Assembly: GCF_000739655.1 (NCBI RefSeq)
Contig: NZ_BATR01000146.1
Span: 1-64,000, forward strand
Reading direction: 5' to 3'
Length of the DNA stretch: 64,000 nucleotides
From: Verrucomicrobium sp. BvORR106
Lineage (GTDB): Bacteria; Verrucomicrobiota; Verrucomicrobiia; Verrucomicrobiales; Verrucomicrobiaceae
Made by a program: the position numbers and the translations under genes. Of the stretch, positions 25,371-34,846 are shown piece after piece. Under the pieces are notes generated by a model. It was not told the origin of the DNA. It was given only the letters and a program-made list of their open reading frames with translations, and did no database searches. How positions within the stretch are numbered: position 1 is the first letter of the stretch; every line of letters begins with the position of its first letter.

Positions 25371-26207
25371 CTAGGCTGTCGGCACCGTGCCTCCATCGAT
25401 GACGAACTCAGTCCCAGTGATGGCTGAAGCCCGCGGCGACACGAGAAACGCAATAAGGTCGGCGACCTCTTTTGGCTTGGTCGGCCGTCCTAGAGGAATA
25501 CCGCCGAGTGCGTCCATCACCATCTGCTTTCCTCCCTCGTAATCGGTGCCCGCACTGACCGCGAGGCGTTCTGCCAACGCGACGGCGGCTTCCGTCTCCA
25601 CCCACCCTGGCGACACTCGAACAACGCGAATACCCTTGGGAGTGACTTCCTTTGAAAGGCTTTTACTGTAAGTCGAGAGCGCAGCCTTGGCCGCCGCATA
25701 AGCCGTCGTCGATTCCGGCAGCGGAAGCTCGCGCTGGATCGAGGTCACGTGGATGATGACTCCGGACCCCTGTTGGATCATCGGCGGCAGCAGCGCCCTG
25801 TCGAGGCGAACTGCGCTCATCAGGTTCAGATCAAGCTCATGTTGCCAGACATCATCATCAAGGCTGGCAAAACCGCCGCCCGGGGCGCTTGAGCCGCCAA
25901 CGACGTTGACGAGAATGTCAATCCCGCCGAGGTGGCGAAGAGCCTCCTCAGCGACGGTGGCGCACCCCAGAGAAGTTGCCAAGTCAGCGGCGATGTAGCG
26001 CACACCAGCGGTCGGATTCTTTGGCAGTTCGCGTGCCGTGGTAACGATGCTAACACCAGCCTCATGCAGTGCTTGCACCACAGCGGCACCGACCCCTTTG
26101 GTTCCCCCAGTGACCAAGGCTCGACGCCCTTTGAGATGAAGATCGAAGTTGATGCCTGCAGGGGAAGCGGCAATGCCGGTTGGGGATGTGTCTGTTGATT
26201 GGCTCAT
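25371..26207 (-). CDS. Short-chain dehydrogenase/reductase
   Basis: 278 residues from ATG 26207, preceded by AAAGGACGG. Nucleotide-binding [12 protein letters not shown], catalytic [15 protein letters not shown], and the C-terminal region [15 protein letters not shown] are classic. First gene of a minus-strand unit with VOC and DUF1330 genes, divergent from the AraC regulator 130 bases away, which probably controls it. Substrate unknown. Confidence 0.9.
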   Translation of the reverse strand: MSQSTDTSPTGIAASPAGINFDLHLKGRRALVTGGTKGVGAAVVQALHEAGVSIVTTARELPKNPTAGVRYIAADLATSLGCATVAEEALRHLGGIDILVNVVGGSSAPGGGFASLDDDVWQHELDLNLMSAVRLDRALLPPMIQQGSGVIIHVTSIQRELPLPESTTAYAAAKAALSTYSKSLSKEVTPKGIRVVRVSPGWVETEAAVALAERLAVSAGTDYEGGKQMVMDALGGIPLGRPTKPKEVADLIAFLVSPRASAITGTEFVIDGGTVPTA

Positions 26208-26289
26208 AAAGTGACCGTCCTTTCTGGGGAGACAATAGACGTTTTCCATGGACTCTCAATGGTTGTAAGTCCACATTTCTAGTCCAATC

Positions 26290-26306
26290 GTCCATGTTCA
26301 ATGGAC
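26290..26306. promoter_or_regulatory. Inverted repeat in the AraC/SDR divergent region
   Basis: GTCCAT-GTTCA-ATGGAC, a perfect 6-bp inverted repeat. Further TGGACT/AGTCCA half-sites lie at about 26249-26285 (for example near 26250 and 26281). Candidate binding sites for the AraC-type regulator at 26338. Confidence 0.5.
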
Positions 26307-26337
26307 TTTTAAATGATCTGAACCATACTTTCCCCCT

Positions 26338-27315
26338 ATGGATGTTCTCGCTCATATGATGTCCCTCATGCGGACGAAGGGTTCGTTGTACGGTCGCCTT
26401 GAGCTCTCCGCCCCCTTTGGATTCCGGCTTCCCGCCGACGATGGGATTTGCATCATCGTCACGCGCGGTTCTTGCTTTCTTAGTGTCGATGACTCACCGC
26501 AGGTGTCTCTTGTTGGAGGGGATTTTGTCTTCCTCCCCACACCCAAGTATTACACCATTCGCAGCAGCCCGGAGGTATCGGTTCGCTCGATGCTTGAGGT
26601 CGCCTCACAGGAAGAGTTCCACCGTACACGATTGATCACTTTCGATGGGGGCCGGGGTCCATCGACTTCTATTGTTGCAGGTTGTTTTTCGTTGGCCTCG
26701 CCCGAAAGGAATTTACTGATCAAACACCTCCCCCCGATGGTCCACCTTCAAGGCTCGGGAAGTCATGCGACACCCTGGTTCCAATCCACCCTGCAATTCA
26801 TTGCTTCAGAAGTCTCTCAAAACCTGCCAGGAGGAACCGCCATCGTGGATCGCCTTGCGGAAGTGCTCTTTGTTCAGGCGATGAGGTCCCGCATTGGCTC
26901 CTCATCCGCTGCGGATCATCCCAGCTGGCTGCATGCTTTGAATGACCCGCAGATCGGCGAAGCCATCCAACTGTTGCACGCAGAACCCGAGCGGCAGTGG
27001 ACCGTGGAAGACCTGGCCCGCAGTGTCTCCATGTCCCGCTCTGCCTTTGCCGAACGGTTCCGCAGGCTGGTCGGGGAAACACCGCTGGACCATCTGACAC
27101 AATGGCGGATGGTGAGAGCAGGCAGCATGATGAGAGCAACCCCACCGATGAAGCTGGCCGACATAGCACTAGCGACGGGGTACGAGTCGGAAAGCTCGTT
27201 CGGCAAAGCTTTCCGCCGTGTCATGGGAGTTTCGCCAGGCAAATACCGCTCCCATAACGCCGCTCTTCCTAAAGTGGAATCAAGTGGAAAGCGGACTTCG
27301 ACCGGACGGCGGTGA
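26338..27315 (+). CDS. AraC-family transcriptional regulator with cupin_6 sensor domain
   Basis: 325 residues. The N-terminal half fits the AraC-type cupin_6 domain (LSAPFGFRLPADDGICIIV, GGDFVFLP). The C-terminal half holds two helix-turn-helix motifs: VEDLARSVSMSRSAFAERF and LADIALATGYESESSFGKAF, ending in the typical VMGVSPGKYR. This subfamily usually governs a neighbouring oxidoreductase; here that is the divergent SDR-VOC-DUF1330 unit. The Lys/Arg tail after PGKYR is slightly longer than usual. Bases 27316-27403 downstream hold no recognisable feature. Confidence 0.92.
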   Translation: MDVLAHMMSLMRTKGSLYGRLELSAPFGFRLPADDGICIIVTRGSCFLSVDDSPQVSLVGGDFVFLPTPKYYTIRSSPEVSVRSMLEVASQEEFHRTRLITFDGGRGPSTSIVAGCFSLASPERNLLIKHLPPMVHLQGSGSHATPWFQSTLQFIASEVSQNLPGGTAIVDRLAEVLFVQAMRSRIGSSSAADHPSWLHALNDPQIGEAIQLLHAEPERQWTVEDLARSVSMSRSAFAERFRRLVGETPLDHLTQWRMVRAGSMMRATPPMKLADIALATGYESESSFGKAFRRVMGVSPGKYRSHNAALPKVESSGKRTSTGRR

Positions 27316-27403
27316 GATATTGAAGGGTGTGGACCAGAGACAACAGCAAGTTGTAGATGAACTTGTCCAGAAGCCACAATGAGGGACGTCTGCACTCCAG
27401 GCA

Positions 27404-27745
27404 TCAGCTTTTCGAACCGCTGCCCCCGTACCATCGATCTGCGACTCGTTGCAATTCTCCAATAGCTACCTCAAGCTCCCCGGTCTTTGGGGTAAGAGAA
27501 TAGGTAACTTGAGGAGGAACAGTGGGCTCATAGTGTCTGGAAACAAGCCCCTCACCCTCCAACGTCCTGAGACGTTCCGTGAGTGTTTTTGTGGATACTG
27601 ATCCCAGATGTCGCTTCAGCTCTCCAAATCTAGTCGGTCCATTACTGTGCAGCACATAGAGGATATTCATCGTCCAAACCCCCGAGAGGAGATCGAGAAG
27701 TTTGGGGAGGTGATCTTGTGATGTTTGAGGTTCAGACTTGGCCAT
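27404..27745 (-). CDS. HxlR-family transcriptional regulator
   Basis: 113 residues with the HxlR winged-helix pattern: LLSGVWTMNILYVLHSNGP, RFGELKRHLGSVSTKTLTERL, GLVSRHYEPTVPPQVTYSLT. Dimeric regulators of this type often respond to reactive carbonyls or oxidants and control a divergent enzyme gene, which fits the SDR at 27890. Confidence 0.9.
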   Translation of the reverse strand: MAKSEPQTSQDHLPKLLDLLSGVWTMNILYVLHSNGPTRFGELKRHLGSVSTKTLTERLRTLEGEGLVSRHYEPTVPPQVTYSLTPKTGELEVAIGELQRVADRWYGGSGSKS

Positions 27746-27782
27746 TACTTTCCTTTTGCAAACTCGCTTCCTTTATTGTGCC

Positions 27783-27801
27783 TACTTTACAAAAGAAAGT
27801 A
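27783..27801. promoter_or_regulatory. Candidate HxlR operator
   Basis: TACTTT-ACAAAAG-AAAGTA, a perfect 6-bp inverted repeat with 7-base spacer, sits midway between the divergent hxlR-type gene and the SDR. A further TTACTTTCC half-site lies at the regulator's start (27747-27755). Confidence 0.55.
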
Positions 27802-27889
27802 AAGGATTAAAATCCGATCGTTGCTTCAATCATGGCCAACAAAAGACACGAATGGCCAAAAAACAATCCACAACAAAAAGGAAACTACT

Positions 27890-28636
27890 ATGAACCGACT
27901 AGAAGGTAAAATTGCAATTGTTACAGGTGCAGGTCGCGGCATCGGCCGTGCGACAGCCAAACTGTTTGCGGCTGAAGGCGCAAAGGTGGCAGTAGTATCA
28001 CTTACTCCTGCCAATGTGAATGCGGTGGTCTCTGAAATCGAGGCTGCGGGAGGCACCGCGCTTGGCGTGGCATGCGATATCAGCGATGCCGATCAGATCA
28101 AGAAAGCTGTGGGCAAGGTCGTTGCTGCCTTCGGCGGAGTTGACATCCTGGTGAATAACGCCTTCGATCCGTCTGCCGTCTTCTCCTCGGTCATCGATAT
28201 GTCAGTCGAGAAATTGCAACGTAATTTCGAAATGGGACCGATAGCCTACTTGCGTTTAATGCAAGCCTGCTACCCGCATTTGAAGGCTAGTGGGCAGGGG
28301 CGTGTCATCAATTTTGCATCGGCTGCCGGAGTCGTAGCCCTGTTGCCTTACACTCCCTACGCGATGGCCAAGGAAGCTGTTCGGGCGCTCACCAGGGCAG
28401 CGGCCCGCGAATGGGGTCCCGACAATATTACGGTAAACAACATGCTGCCCGTGGCGGACACATGGGGTGCAGCAGAATCAAATGCGCCGCCGCCTCCCAA
28501 TGCGCTCTCACGCTTCGGCTCGCCTGAAGAGGACATTGCTCCTGTTGTTCTGTTTCTGGCGAGCAAGGATGCGCAGTTTGTGACGGGCTATAGCCTGGTC
28601 CCGGATGGCGGGATGATCATCGACAGTGCACGATGA
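27890..28636 (+). CDS. Short-chain dehydrogenase/reductase
   Basis: 248 residues from ATG 27890, preceded by AAAAAGGAAA. TGAGRGIGRATAKLF cofactor motif, NNAFDP in place of the usual NNAG, catalytic YAMAKEAVRALTRAAA, and the C-terminal GYSLVPDGGM. Divergent from the HxlR regulator, its likely controller. Substrate unknown. Confidence 0.9.
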   Translation: MNRLEGKIAIVTGAGRGIGRATAKLFAAEGAKVAVVSLTPANVNAVVSEIEAAGGTALGVACDISDADQIKKAVGKVVAAFGGVDILVNNAFDPSAVFSSVIDMSVEKLQRNFEMGPIAYLRLMQACYPHLKASGQGRVINFASAAGVVALLPYTPYAMAKEAVRALTRAAAREWGPDNITVNNMLPVADTWGAAESNAPPPPNALSRFGSPEEDIAPVVLFLASKDAQFVTGYSLVPDGGMIIDSAR

Positions 28637-28639
28637 GTC

Positions 28640-28851
28640 TCAGAGTGTGGGTGCGGAATCGGATTTCACCGTCGAAGAAGAAGCCATCGCCACCTGAGCA
28701 CTGCGGGGCATCAAATGGTTTGCCCGCCTGCTTGCTCTCAGCCACGGCCTGCTGATCGCCGAGGAGAATGGGAAGACCTTGGGCATGACCCACGAACACA
28801 TCGCCGAAACCTTCCGTAAATTCGGCCTCATGGCCGTGCGGCTCGGGCAAG
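28640..28851 (+). pseudogene. Decayed coding fragment, unrecognised
   Basis: Right after the SDR, one frame reads as plausible protein (SVGAESDFTVEEEAIAT, stop, ALRGIKWFARLLALSHG, LLIAEENGKTLGMTHEH, IAETFRKFGLMAVRLGQG) with an in-frame TGA and no start, and then runs into the 71-bp repeat. It looks like the tail of a helical domain from a lost gene. Family not identified. Confidence 0.35.
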
Positions 28852-28922
28852 GTAAAAGAACCGCCCCGGTTCTTGTTCCCCACATCACACAGCACCCCAA
28901 AGAGCCGGGACGGCTCTTCTAT
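28852..28922 (+). repeat. Single 71-bp double-hairpin repeat
   Basis: Arms GTAAAAGAACCGCCCCGGTT and AGAGCCGGGACGGCTCTTCTAT. Same length and structure as the copies in the 52212-52576 array, and followed by the same spacer type (tctctcaacgcggcgcccgc). The relic of the helical gene begins 24 bases later. Confidence 0.85.
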
Positions 28923-28945
28923 TCTCTCAACGCGGCGCCCGCCGG

Positions 28946-29052
28946 ACATCGAAGCTATCCGACGCCGTAGCGTAATGGACCACCTCCGCCAGATGCAGGA
29001 GGCGGGACTATGAAAGCTACTCATCCATGAAGCGGGCAAACAGTGCAGCTTG
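28946..29052 (+). pseudogene. 5'-end relic of the helical gene at 17008
   Basis: The stretch matches that gene from its codons for IEAIRRR, then skips about 90 bases and continues through VMDRLRQMQEAG and EAGKQCS (e.g. cctccgccagatgcaggagg in both). The missing part lies between two copies of agcgtga in the intact gene (about 17060 and 17143), as expected for deletion by microhomology. Stop codons interrupt it. No other gene of the cluster is recognisable next to it. Bases 29053-29209 show nothing further. Confidence 0.85.
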
Positions 29053-29209
29053 TTGAAAGGATTAAAGGTAGCCCGTTACTTGACCAGAAGGCTTGATCGT
29101 CTTCGATCACTGTGGCCAATGGATCACTCGCCTTGAAAAGGCAAAATTACTCTTGTTTTCATTGATTGCTTCAATACAATCAGTTCAATGCACAAATGCA
29201 GATATTTTT

Positions 29210-29878
29210 ATGAGAATGTCTAATTTGCTGCTTGCAACGGTCGCTGTATTAGTGGGATTTTCCCGTCTATCTTCCAACGCCCAAACGCTGGATGTGACCT
29301 TTGGTCCTCTTTACGGTGCCAATAGAGACACGGCACCCACCTTGCTCTTTGGAGACGATTATTTTTGGCTCTGCATGGACAATGGTGCCACGGCTCCAAG
29401 CGGCACTCAATCATACTTGATCTCGACTGAGATTCACGACTTGGGCGGATCCATGTGGGACAGCTTCGGTGAGGATTCGAGGAATTCAATCGCAACCTCC
29501 CTCATCAATATTTATGGCAACAATATTGACGCCATCCAGGCGGATCTGACTGGAGAAGGTGTCGCACGGGATTTTCAGCGTGCCGCCTGGGCCTTGATCC
29601 ATAGCAGGGATATGGATCTCTGGACGGGCGCGCTCACCACAGACGGCCTCGAAAGCGTAAAATCGTGGTGGCACTCGGACCCGGGCGCGCATGCCCTGCT
29701 GGACACGGTTTTCATTGACACTGATGTTACGGGGCAAGTGTATTATGGCTCTCCTACCACGACTACGCAGCAACCGGTCATGTTTCTCTCCATTGATGCA
29801 GTTCCCGAACCGTCATCAGCATTGTTACTCTGTGGTGGTTTTCTAATCTTAGCCTTAAGACGTCGTCGGATTTCCTGA
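29210..29878 (+). CDS. PEP-CTERM sorting-domain protein
   Basis: 222 residues: signal peptide (MRMSNLLLATVAVLVGF to SNAQ), an exported domain with no known family, and the C-terminal sorting signal VPEPSSALLLCGGFLILAL followed by RRRRIS. Such tails are recognised by exosortase for surface sorting and attachment. Starts at 29210 or 29216 fit; the open frame back to 29093 encodes no extra signal-peptide feature. Confidence 0.88.
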   Translation: MRMSNLLLATVAVLVGFSRLSSNAQTLDVTFGPLYGANRDTAPTLLFGDDYFWLCMDNGATAPSGTQSYLISTEIHDLGGSMWDSFGEDSRNSIATSLINIYGNNIDAIQADLTGEGVARDFQRAAWALIHSRDMDLWTGALTTDGLESVKSWWHSDPGAHALLDTVFIDTDVTGQVYYGSPTTTTQQPVMFLSIDAVPEPSSALLLCGGFLILALRRRRIS

Positions 29879-30463
29879 CTGTCAGATGGGTGAGCTCGAT
29901 GAGGAAACATGGTTCAGGACTGATGTTTCCGGGCGGTAAAATGAGGTGGGAGGCGCGACGCCGGGGTGTCTACCCGTGATCTGTCCGCCGCCGCCCGCCA
30001 GTGCAGAAACATTGCACCTACTGGCTACCGCTTCCGAGCGACGAGAAAAAGTATAGGGTTAAAGACGATCGAAATGGCTCATCGTCCTGGCAAATTCCAA
30101 TTTTACTCAAGATTGTCTGGTAGCTTTGTCGGATGGGCGTTGGAGCGCGTTGTGAGGAAATCGTCGGATGATTCTGGACAAGTTTGAATTGTTGTCACTG
30201 CCGTGGCAACCCGGCGAAAGAAACCACGGCCATCGTTTTGGTGGTCTCACACTACAGACAAGCGGTCTCCAGCGCAGCACAGACGTTCCAATCAACATGC
30301 CGAGCGCGCCATGCTTTCTCACCTCAACCTCAAGTGCCTATTGCAGGGTGCAAGCATCGCGGAAACAAAGGCAGCGGAAGTCCAAGCCCCGGCGATCGGA
30401 GAGGTTGTAGGTGACCTGGCCATCGTATGCTATGACCTCTGGCAACGTCTGGCTTGTTGACGA
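29879..30463. other. Gene-poor gap, no feature identified
   Basis: 585 bases. A plus-strand reading ending SIAETKAAEVQAPAIGEVV near 30430 looks protein-like, but it has no start, family or ribosome site, so it may be a fragment. No terminator with a T-run was seen. Confidence 0.4.
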
Positions 30464-33448
30464 CTAGGGATACAAATCGCCGTGGCTCACCTTGCGAAAC
30501 TTTACCTGCGTCGCGAGACCGGTGGCGGGATCCAGTTGCCGCAAGGCTTCCAGCATGGTTCGTTGACGCTGCTCCCCCGTGACGCGGAGTTCATGGCTCC
30601 GCGTTTGTTGCAGCGATTGACCAATGGTATAAATGCTGAAAACGCTGCCACGTGTGGTGATGAGACTGGCGATCCCGCGTAGGACGGCCTCGGATAACTC
30701 CCCTTGGTCGGCGACTCCGGCGATTTCTGCAATCTCGCCCGGCGAATCATAAGCTCCCGCATAACCGTAGTTTTTGCCAGCCGTGGCAAGTCGGCGGTGG
30801 TAGATGCTGGCAGCAATCTCCCGTGCAACCGTGGTGTTGAGTAGCCGGGCTGGATCCGTCTCTGAGGGGTTGGGCACTCCGGCCAACACAGCGATGAGCG
30901 GGAGATTCCGTTCCAGTACCGCTGCCAGTTGCGGGTGGCGTGTCTGGTCCGCATAGGGTTCCACTAGGCAGTTAACATTGACTCGCCCTGCAACGGCGGA
31001 ATCGTTGGGCGCAAAGATGGGGCGTGCGGAGGCGGGAACCACGACGGGAGCGGAGAACAAGTCCATGAAAGCCCAGTCCGGCACCACGCTGGTGTCATGC
31101 CTGCTGGGTTGCAGCCGGAGGGTGCGGAAAGGCACGCCTCCGCGGGTGCTGTTACGGTCGGACTCGATACCCGTGTGAATGAAGCCCAGCTCTCCTGCGG
31201 AATAGACAATGCCAGCAGGGTTCTTCGCGTGCCCCTTGGGATAAGGCATGCGCAGGCCTGCATCGGTCACGTTACCGTCCTTGTTTGTGTCAAACTGCGG
31301 AGCACTGCTGGGAGGAAAATCCAGCGAGGCAGCGGCTTTGCCCAAGACATTGAGGGTGCGCCGGTTGACGCTTCCGAAAGTATGCGGCCCCGGAGTGATG
31401 GCTGCGCCGTTTTCATCCCGCGTCCAACTGCTGGCGACGCTGTTGACATTGTATTCCGTGACCTCATAGGATCTGATGTTCTCCTTGCTGACGGTGGGCG
31501 CATCCACCGTCATGGTGAATGGTTGACCGGCGGGTGCCAGTTCCAGACGACGGGCATTGTCAAACACAGAACCTGGATCAGGGACGCCTTCTGTCGCCAC
31601 CTGACTCGCAGTTAACTTAGGGCCCAGTGCCAGCCCCAGACGCATCGGCATCGTGGCGGGACGATTTTTGATCTTGATCAGCGCCTTGAGATACGCCACC
31701 CGGTATTCCCCTGCCTTGATCACCGTACTGCCTCCGACGATCGTGGTGGGATGGCAGGGAATATACTTGCCGGTGAAGGGAGCAAAGGTCGCCGGTGAGA
31801 AGAACTCCCCCGGATCCTTCAGATAGTAGGAGTAGCCGACGGAAACCATTTTCCCATCCACATTGGCCAGATCGATCTCGTCCAACCCGCCGTGCTTGGG
31901 CAGGTGAATCTCGCAGTACAATTCACACGGCCAGTAAGTGGTGCCGCTGTTGATCACCGGGGTATCTCCCACCCAGGCGGACACTTCCGTGATGAAAAGG
32001 CTGCGGGTGCTGCCCTTGTAGATATTGGCTACATTGTTGCCCACATTGATGACATCCGGCACATGTGCGTTGGTGACAAAGGCACCCCGTGCGCCATAGC
32101 TGCCCGCCAGGTCGATGATAGCGCGTATGGGCTCCACCAGTTGCAGGGAGGATTCCGCGCTGCGCACGTATTCCACGATGTTGAGCGCGAGCTGCGCCAG
32201 TCGCAGTTCATTCGCGGCAGGATAGTATTTGGACTGAAGGCTGCTTCGCGCGCCGGAAGGTGGATCTGTCGTCATCGGCCAGTCCGTGCGCTGAAGATAA
32301 GTGATGAGCTTGCGGATGGTTTTGTCCAGCTTGACCCGATCAATATTCTCCTTCGAGGCCTGGCCTGGGTCGCTGTTGGCCACTTTGAGGATATCCAGAA
32401 AGTAAGGCACGCCATTCTTATCTTTCATGAGGGTGCCGTCAGGGTTGCGGGGCGCATATTTCTCCTGCGTGGTGAGGACGAAACGCGGCTCATTAAAGAA
32501 CGTCGTGTCGGGATCGTGATTGTAGTGCGTGAGCTGAAACTTCGCGCTGGAGAGCGCCTTCGCAAAACCGCCGGGGGAATCTGTCAGATGATCCAGGCGA
32601 CGCATCTCCGAGAGATCATTGAAGAAACGCCCGGCACCGCTGGTCAGGTCGGTATAGCGATGATTGGGAGTGATGGCGGCATGCAGGAAATCAGCCTTCA
32701 ACCGCGCGTCTTCCGGCGTGAGTGCCGGATCGGCAGCGGTGAAGAGGCTGCCCAAATTCACTCCGCTGGGATGGGTGGGCAGGAAGGTGTTGTAGTTCGC
32801 CGCAGAAGCGCTGTCCCCTGGCGCGTTGCGTTTCCACGCGGTATTGATGTTGATCTTGCTGGACTCATCGTCGGCCCAGTAGGCGAATCGCCCGGTGATG
32901 GGGTTGGCGGCGTCCGTCAGATTCGGTTCCTCCGCATAGTCAAAGGAACCATCTTCGCGGACATAGACCCAACGGACTGGCAAGGCCATCGGTGTGGAGC
33001 CCGCAGTTACCTCGTCCGTGATAAGATGACTGCCGTCGTCATTGAGCGTGGCCACATTCAGGTTGGCGGGACGCAGGACAGCTTTGACGTCGGAGGTAGC
33101 ATCCAGCAGGCGTGCGGAAGGCATGCCAGAATGCAGGTCGGTCTGGTTGACGAGTTTCGTGGGCTCGCCGGGATCCGCGGTGATCAGCGCGCCCGGGCGA
33201 CTGGCCCAGGTGAGCGCGGGATTCGCAGTCAGATTGCGCAAGGTGGAAGTGACCATGTCCGTGCCCATCTGCGTGTAGAGCAAGGCCCGGCCGCGATCCT
33301 GGTGGGAACTGGACGACGCGGTTTCATTCCGCACAAGATTGGCAAACCCCAGCACCATGACCGTGATCAAGGCCAGGATGATGATGGTCATGATGAGGGC
33401 CGCTCCATCACGACGTGCCACCAGAGGAAAGTGCGTTGCAGGCTTCAT
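30464..33448 (-). CDS. Verru_Chthon cassette protein A (prepilin-like N-terminus)
   Basis: 994 residues. It begins with a type-IV-pilin-like membrane helix (GAALIMTIIILALITVMVLG) after a basic N-terminus, as in GspK/PilX-like minor pseudopilins, then a large extracellular region with repeated Ala/Pro/Asp-rich segments and the phrase DESSKININTAWKRN. The size, gene order and co-occurrence with three small prepilin-like genes match the family named Verru_Chthon cassette A. Last gene of the cassette; its start overlaps the C-gene stop by 4 bases. The function of the cassette is not known; the resemblance to type II secretion minor pseudopilins suggests a surface or secretion assembly. Confidence 0.85.
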   Translation of the reverse strand: MKPATHFPLVARRDGAALIMTIIILALITVMVLGFANLVRNETASSSSHQDRGRALLYTQMGTDMVTSTLRNLTANPALTWASRPGALITADPGEPTKLVNQTDLHSGMPSARLLDATSDVKAVLRPANLNVATLNDDGSHLITDEVTAGSTPMALPVRWVYVREDGSFDYAEEPNLTDAANPITGRFAYWADDESSKININTAWKRNAPGDSASAANYNTFLPTHPSGVNLGSLFTAADPALTPEDARLKADFLHAAITPNHRYTDLTSGAGRFFNDLSEMRRLDHLTDSPGGFAKALSSAKFQLTHYNHDPDTTFFNEPRFVLTTQEKYAPRNPDGTLMKDKNGVPYFLDILKVANSDPGQASKENIDRVKLDKTIRKLITYLQRTDWPMTTDPPSGARSSLQSKYYPAANELRLAQLALNIVEYVRSAESSLQLVEPIRAIIDLAGSYGARGAFVTNAHVPDVINVGNNVANIYKGSTRSLFITEVSAWVGDTPVINSGTTYWPCELYCEIHLPKHGGLDEIDLANVDGKMVSVGYSYYLKDPGEFFSPATFAPFTGKYIPCHPTTIVGGSTVIKAGEYRVAYLKALIKIKNRPATMPMRLGLALGPKLTASQVATEGVPDPGSVFDNARRLELAPAGQPFTMTVDAPTVSKENIRSYEVTEYNVNSVASSWTRDENGAAITPGPHTFGSVNRRTLNVLGKAAASLDFPPSSAPQFDTNKDGNVTDAGLRMPYPKGHAKNPAGIVYSAGELGFIHTGIESDRNSTRGGVPFRTLRLQPSRHDTSVVPDWAFMDLFSAPVVVPASARPIFAPNDSAVAGRVNVNCLVEPYADQTRHPQLAAVLERNLPLIAVLAGVPNPSETDPARLLNTTVAREIAASIYHRRLATAGKNYGYAGAYDSPGEIAEIAGVADQGELSEAVLRGIASLITTRGSVFSIYTIGQSLQQTRSHELRVTGEQRQRTMLEALRQLDPATGLATQVKFRKVSHGDLYP

Positions 33449-34395
33449 GGGGAATTCTCCAAATAAACTTGGATCTGATACGGAACCGCACTGCGCAGCA
33501 CTGGGAGCAGATCTTTCCTGGTCTCGGCCTTCGTCTTCAATGCCTCGATGAAAGCGGCGGCATTCAGCGTGCCCGGACTTTTCACCACCTCCATGACGGC
33601 CGCTTTTGTGCTTGCATCGAACCCCGCTGTCGCGCGGGAGTCAACGGTGACGATGGAAACCTCCACACAGAAGGGCAACACGGGCGCTTCATAGGCCGTG
33701 GTGACACCGTCCACCGTGCTGCTGTAGGGCGCCCTGGAATCATAGAGTCCGGCACCGCCGTTCTGCACGATGGGCTGGCCGTTCCGGTCCAGACACCGGA
33801 CCCAGAACCCCACCACATCCTCTGCGAAGAGGCCCACCCATCCGTTTTGCACGGCAGGCGTCGCGGCATTGGTGATGCCCGCATTCATCCAGGAGCCTAT
33901 CTTGTTCGCATCATAGATCAAATAGTCACTGCTGCCTGGATTGATGAACATGCGGCACAACATCGGCTTGTTACCATCCCAATGCACGAAGTAGCCCACC
34001 TGGGCCAGAGCACCCTGGCTGGTGTCTGTGGCCACGGGTGCCTGCCAGAACAACGCATGAGGATTTTTCAGGCCCCCGCTTAGCGAAGTGGGATTCAGGA
34101 CAAACTGCAAGTCCGCCTTATCACTGAGCACGGCGCGATGCACAGGAAGCGCCGCCGAGCGAAGTTCCCGGCCGATGAAGTCCACAATGGCCCGGCCATG
34201 TTGCCGCCGTTCCGCACGGCTGTGACCGGTGCTCCACGTATCAGCCACCGCGCTGGCCACCTGCACCAGGGAAACGAGCAACAACGCCAGCACCGCGGTA
34301 GCCACCATGATCTCCACCAGGGTAAAGCCTTCTTTGCCCGCGCGGGTACGAGGACTTACTCTCCGCAAGTTAGATGTGTTCTTCTGTTCAATCAT
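33445..34395 (-). CDS. Verru_Chthon cassette protein C (prepilin-like)
   Basis: 316 residues with a class III prepilin signal: basic leader, then EGFTLVEIMVATAVLALLLV, with cleavage expected after the Gly. This is a PulJ/GspJ-like minor pseudopilin layout. The gene overlaps B by 8 bases and A by 4, implying translational coupling and fixed stoichiometry. Confidence 0.87.
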   Translation of the reverse strand: MIEQKNTSNLRRVSPRTRAGKEGFTLVEIMVATAVLALLLVSLVQVASAVADTWSTGHSRAERRQHGRAIVDFIGRELRSAALPVHRAVLSDKADLQFVLNPTSLSGGLKNPHALFWQAPVATDTSQGALAQVGYFVHWDGNKPMLCRMFINPGSSDYLIYDANKIGSWMNAGITNAATPAVQNGWVGLFAEDVVGFWVRCLDRNGQPIVQNGGAGLYDSRAPYSSTVDGVTTAYEAPVLPFCVEVSIVTVDSRATAGFDASTKAAVMEVVKSPGTLNAAAFIEALKTKAETRKDLLPVLRSAVPYQIQVYLENSP

Positions 34396-34846
34396 TGGCC
34401 AGTGTGGCTTGGAAAATACGGATCTCCCCTCCCAGCGTACCGACTGGCCAGTGAAACTTCATCTGCACCATATGACAGTGATCTCCCGGTGTCGGAGGAT
34501 GCGCACCGCCCGGCCTGGTTGCTTCCACAGGAAGAGCCTTATGAGTGATCTCGCACTCATACACGGCATCCCGGGGATCTGCGGTAAAGGTCCCTTGATC
34601 GGTGAAGTACAAGAACCGGGCCCCGGTCGGCAAGGTGGTGGCATACGGCTCTTCCCGCAATCGACCCATGACCTGCGAGCTCATGGCCGGGAGCAGACTC
34701 GTCGCCGTGTTCTTTCTTTCGAAATCCAGCAACATCGGCAACAGGCCCATGACGGACATGATCGCCATGCTGGCCACTGCCAGGGCCAGGGCCACCTCCA
34801 CCAGCGTGAAGCCCCGCCGCAGACTCTGTTTTGTTGGAAGCGTCAT
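34388..34846 (-). CDS. Verru_Chthon cassette protein B (prepilin-like)
   Basis: 152 residues; prepilin signal RRGFTLVEVALALAVASMAI. GspI-like size. Starts within the last codons of D (4-base overlap) and overlaps C by 8 bases. Confidence 0.87.
   Translation of the reverse strand: MTLPTKQSLRRGFTLVEVALALAVASMAIMSVMGLLPMLLDFERKNTATSLLPAMSSQVMGRLREEPYATTLPTGARFLYFTDQGTFTADPRDAVYECEITHKALPVEATRPGGAHPPTPGDHCHMVQMKFHWPVGTLGGEIRIFQATLAND

Noticed and set aside
29966-30460. Small ORFs in the gap before cassette gene A
   Set aside because: Three frames are open over the same short stretch; none has a family or start signal.
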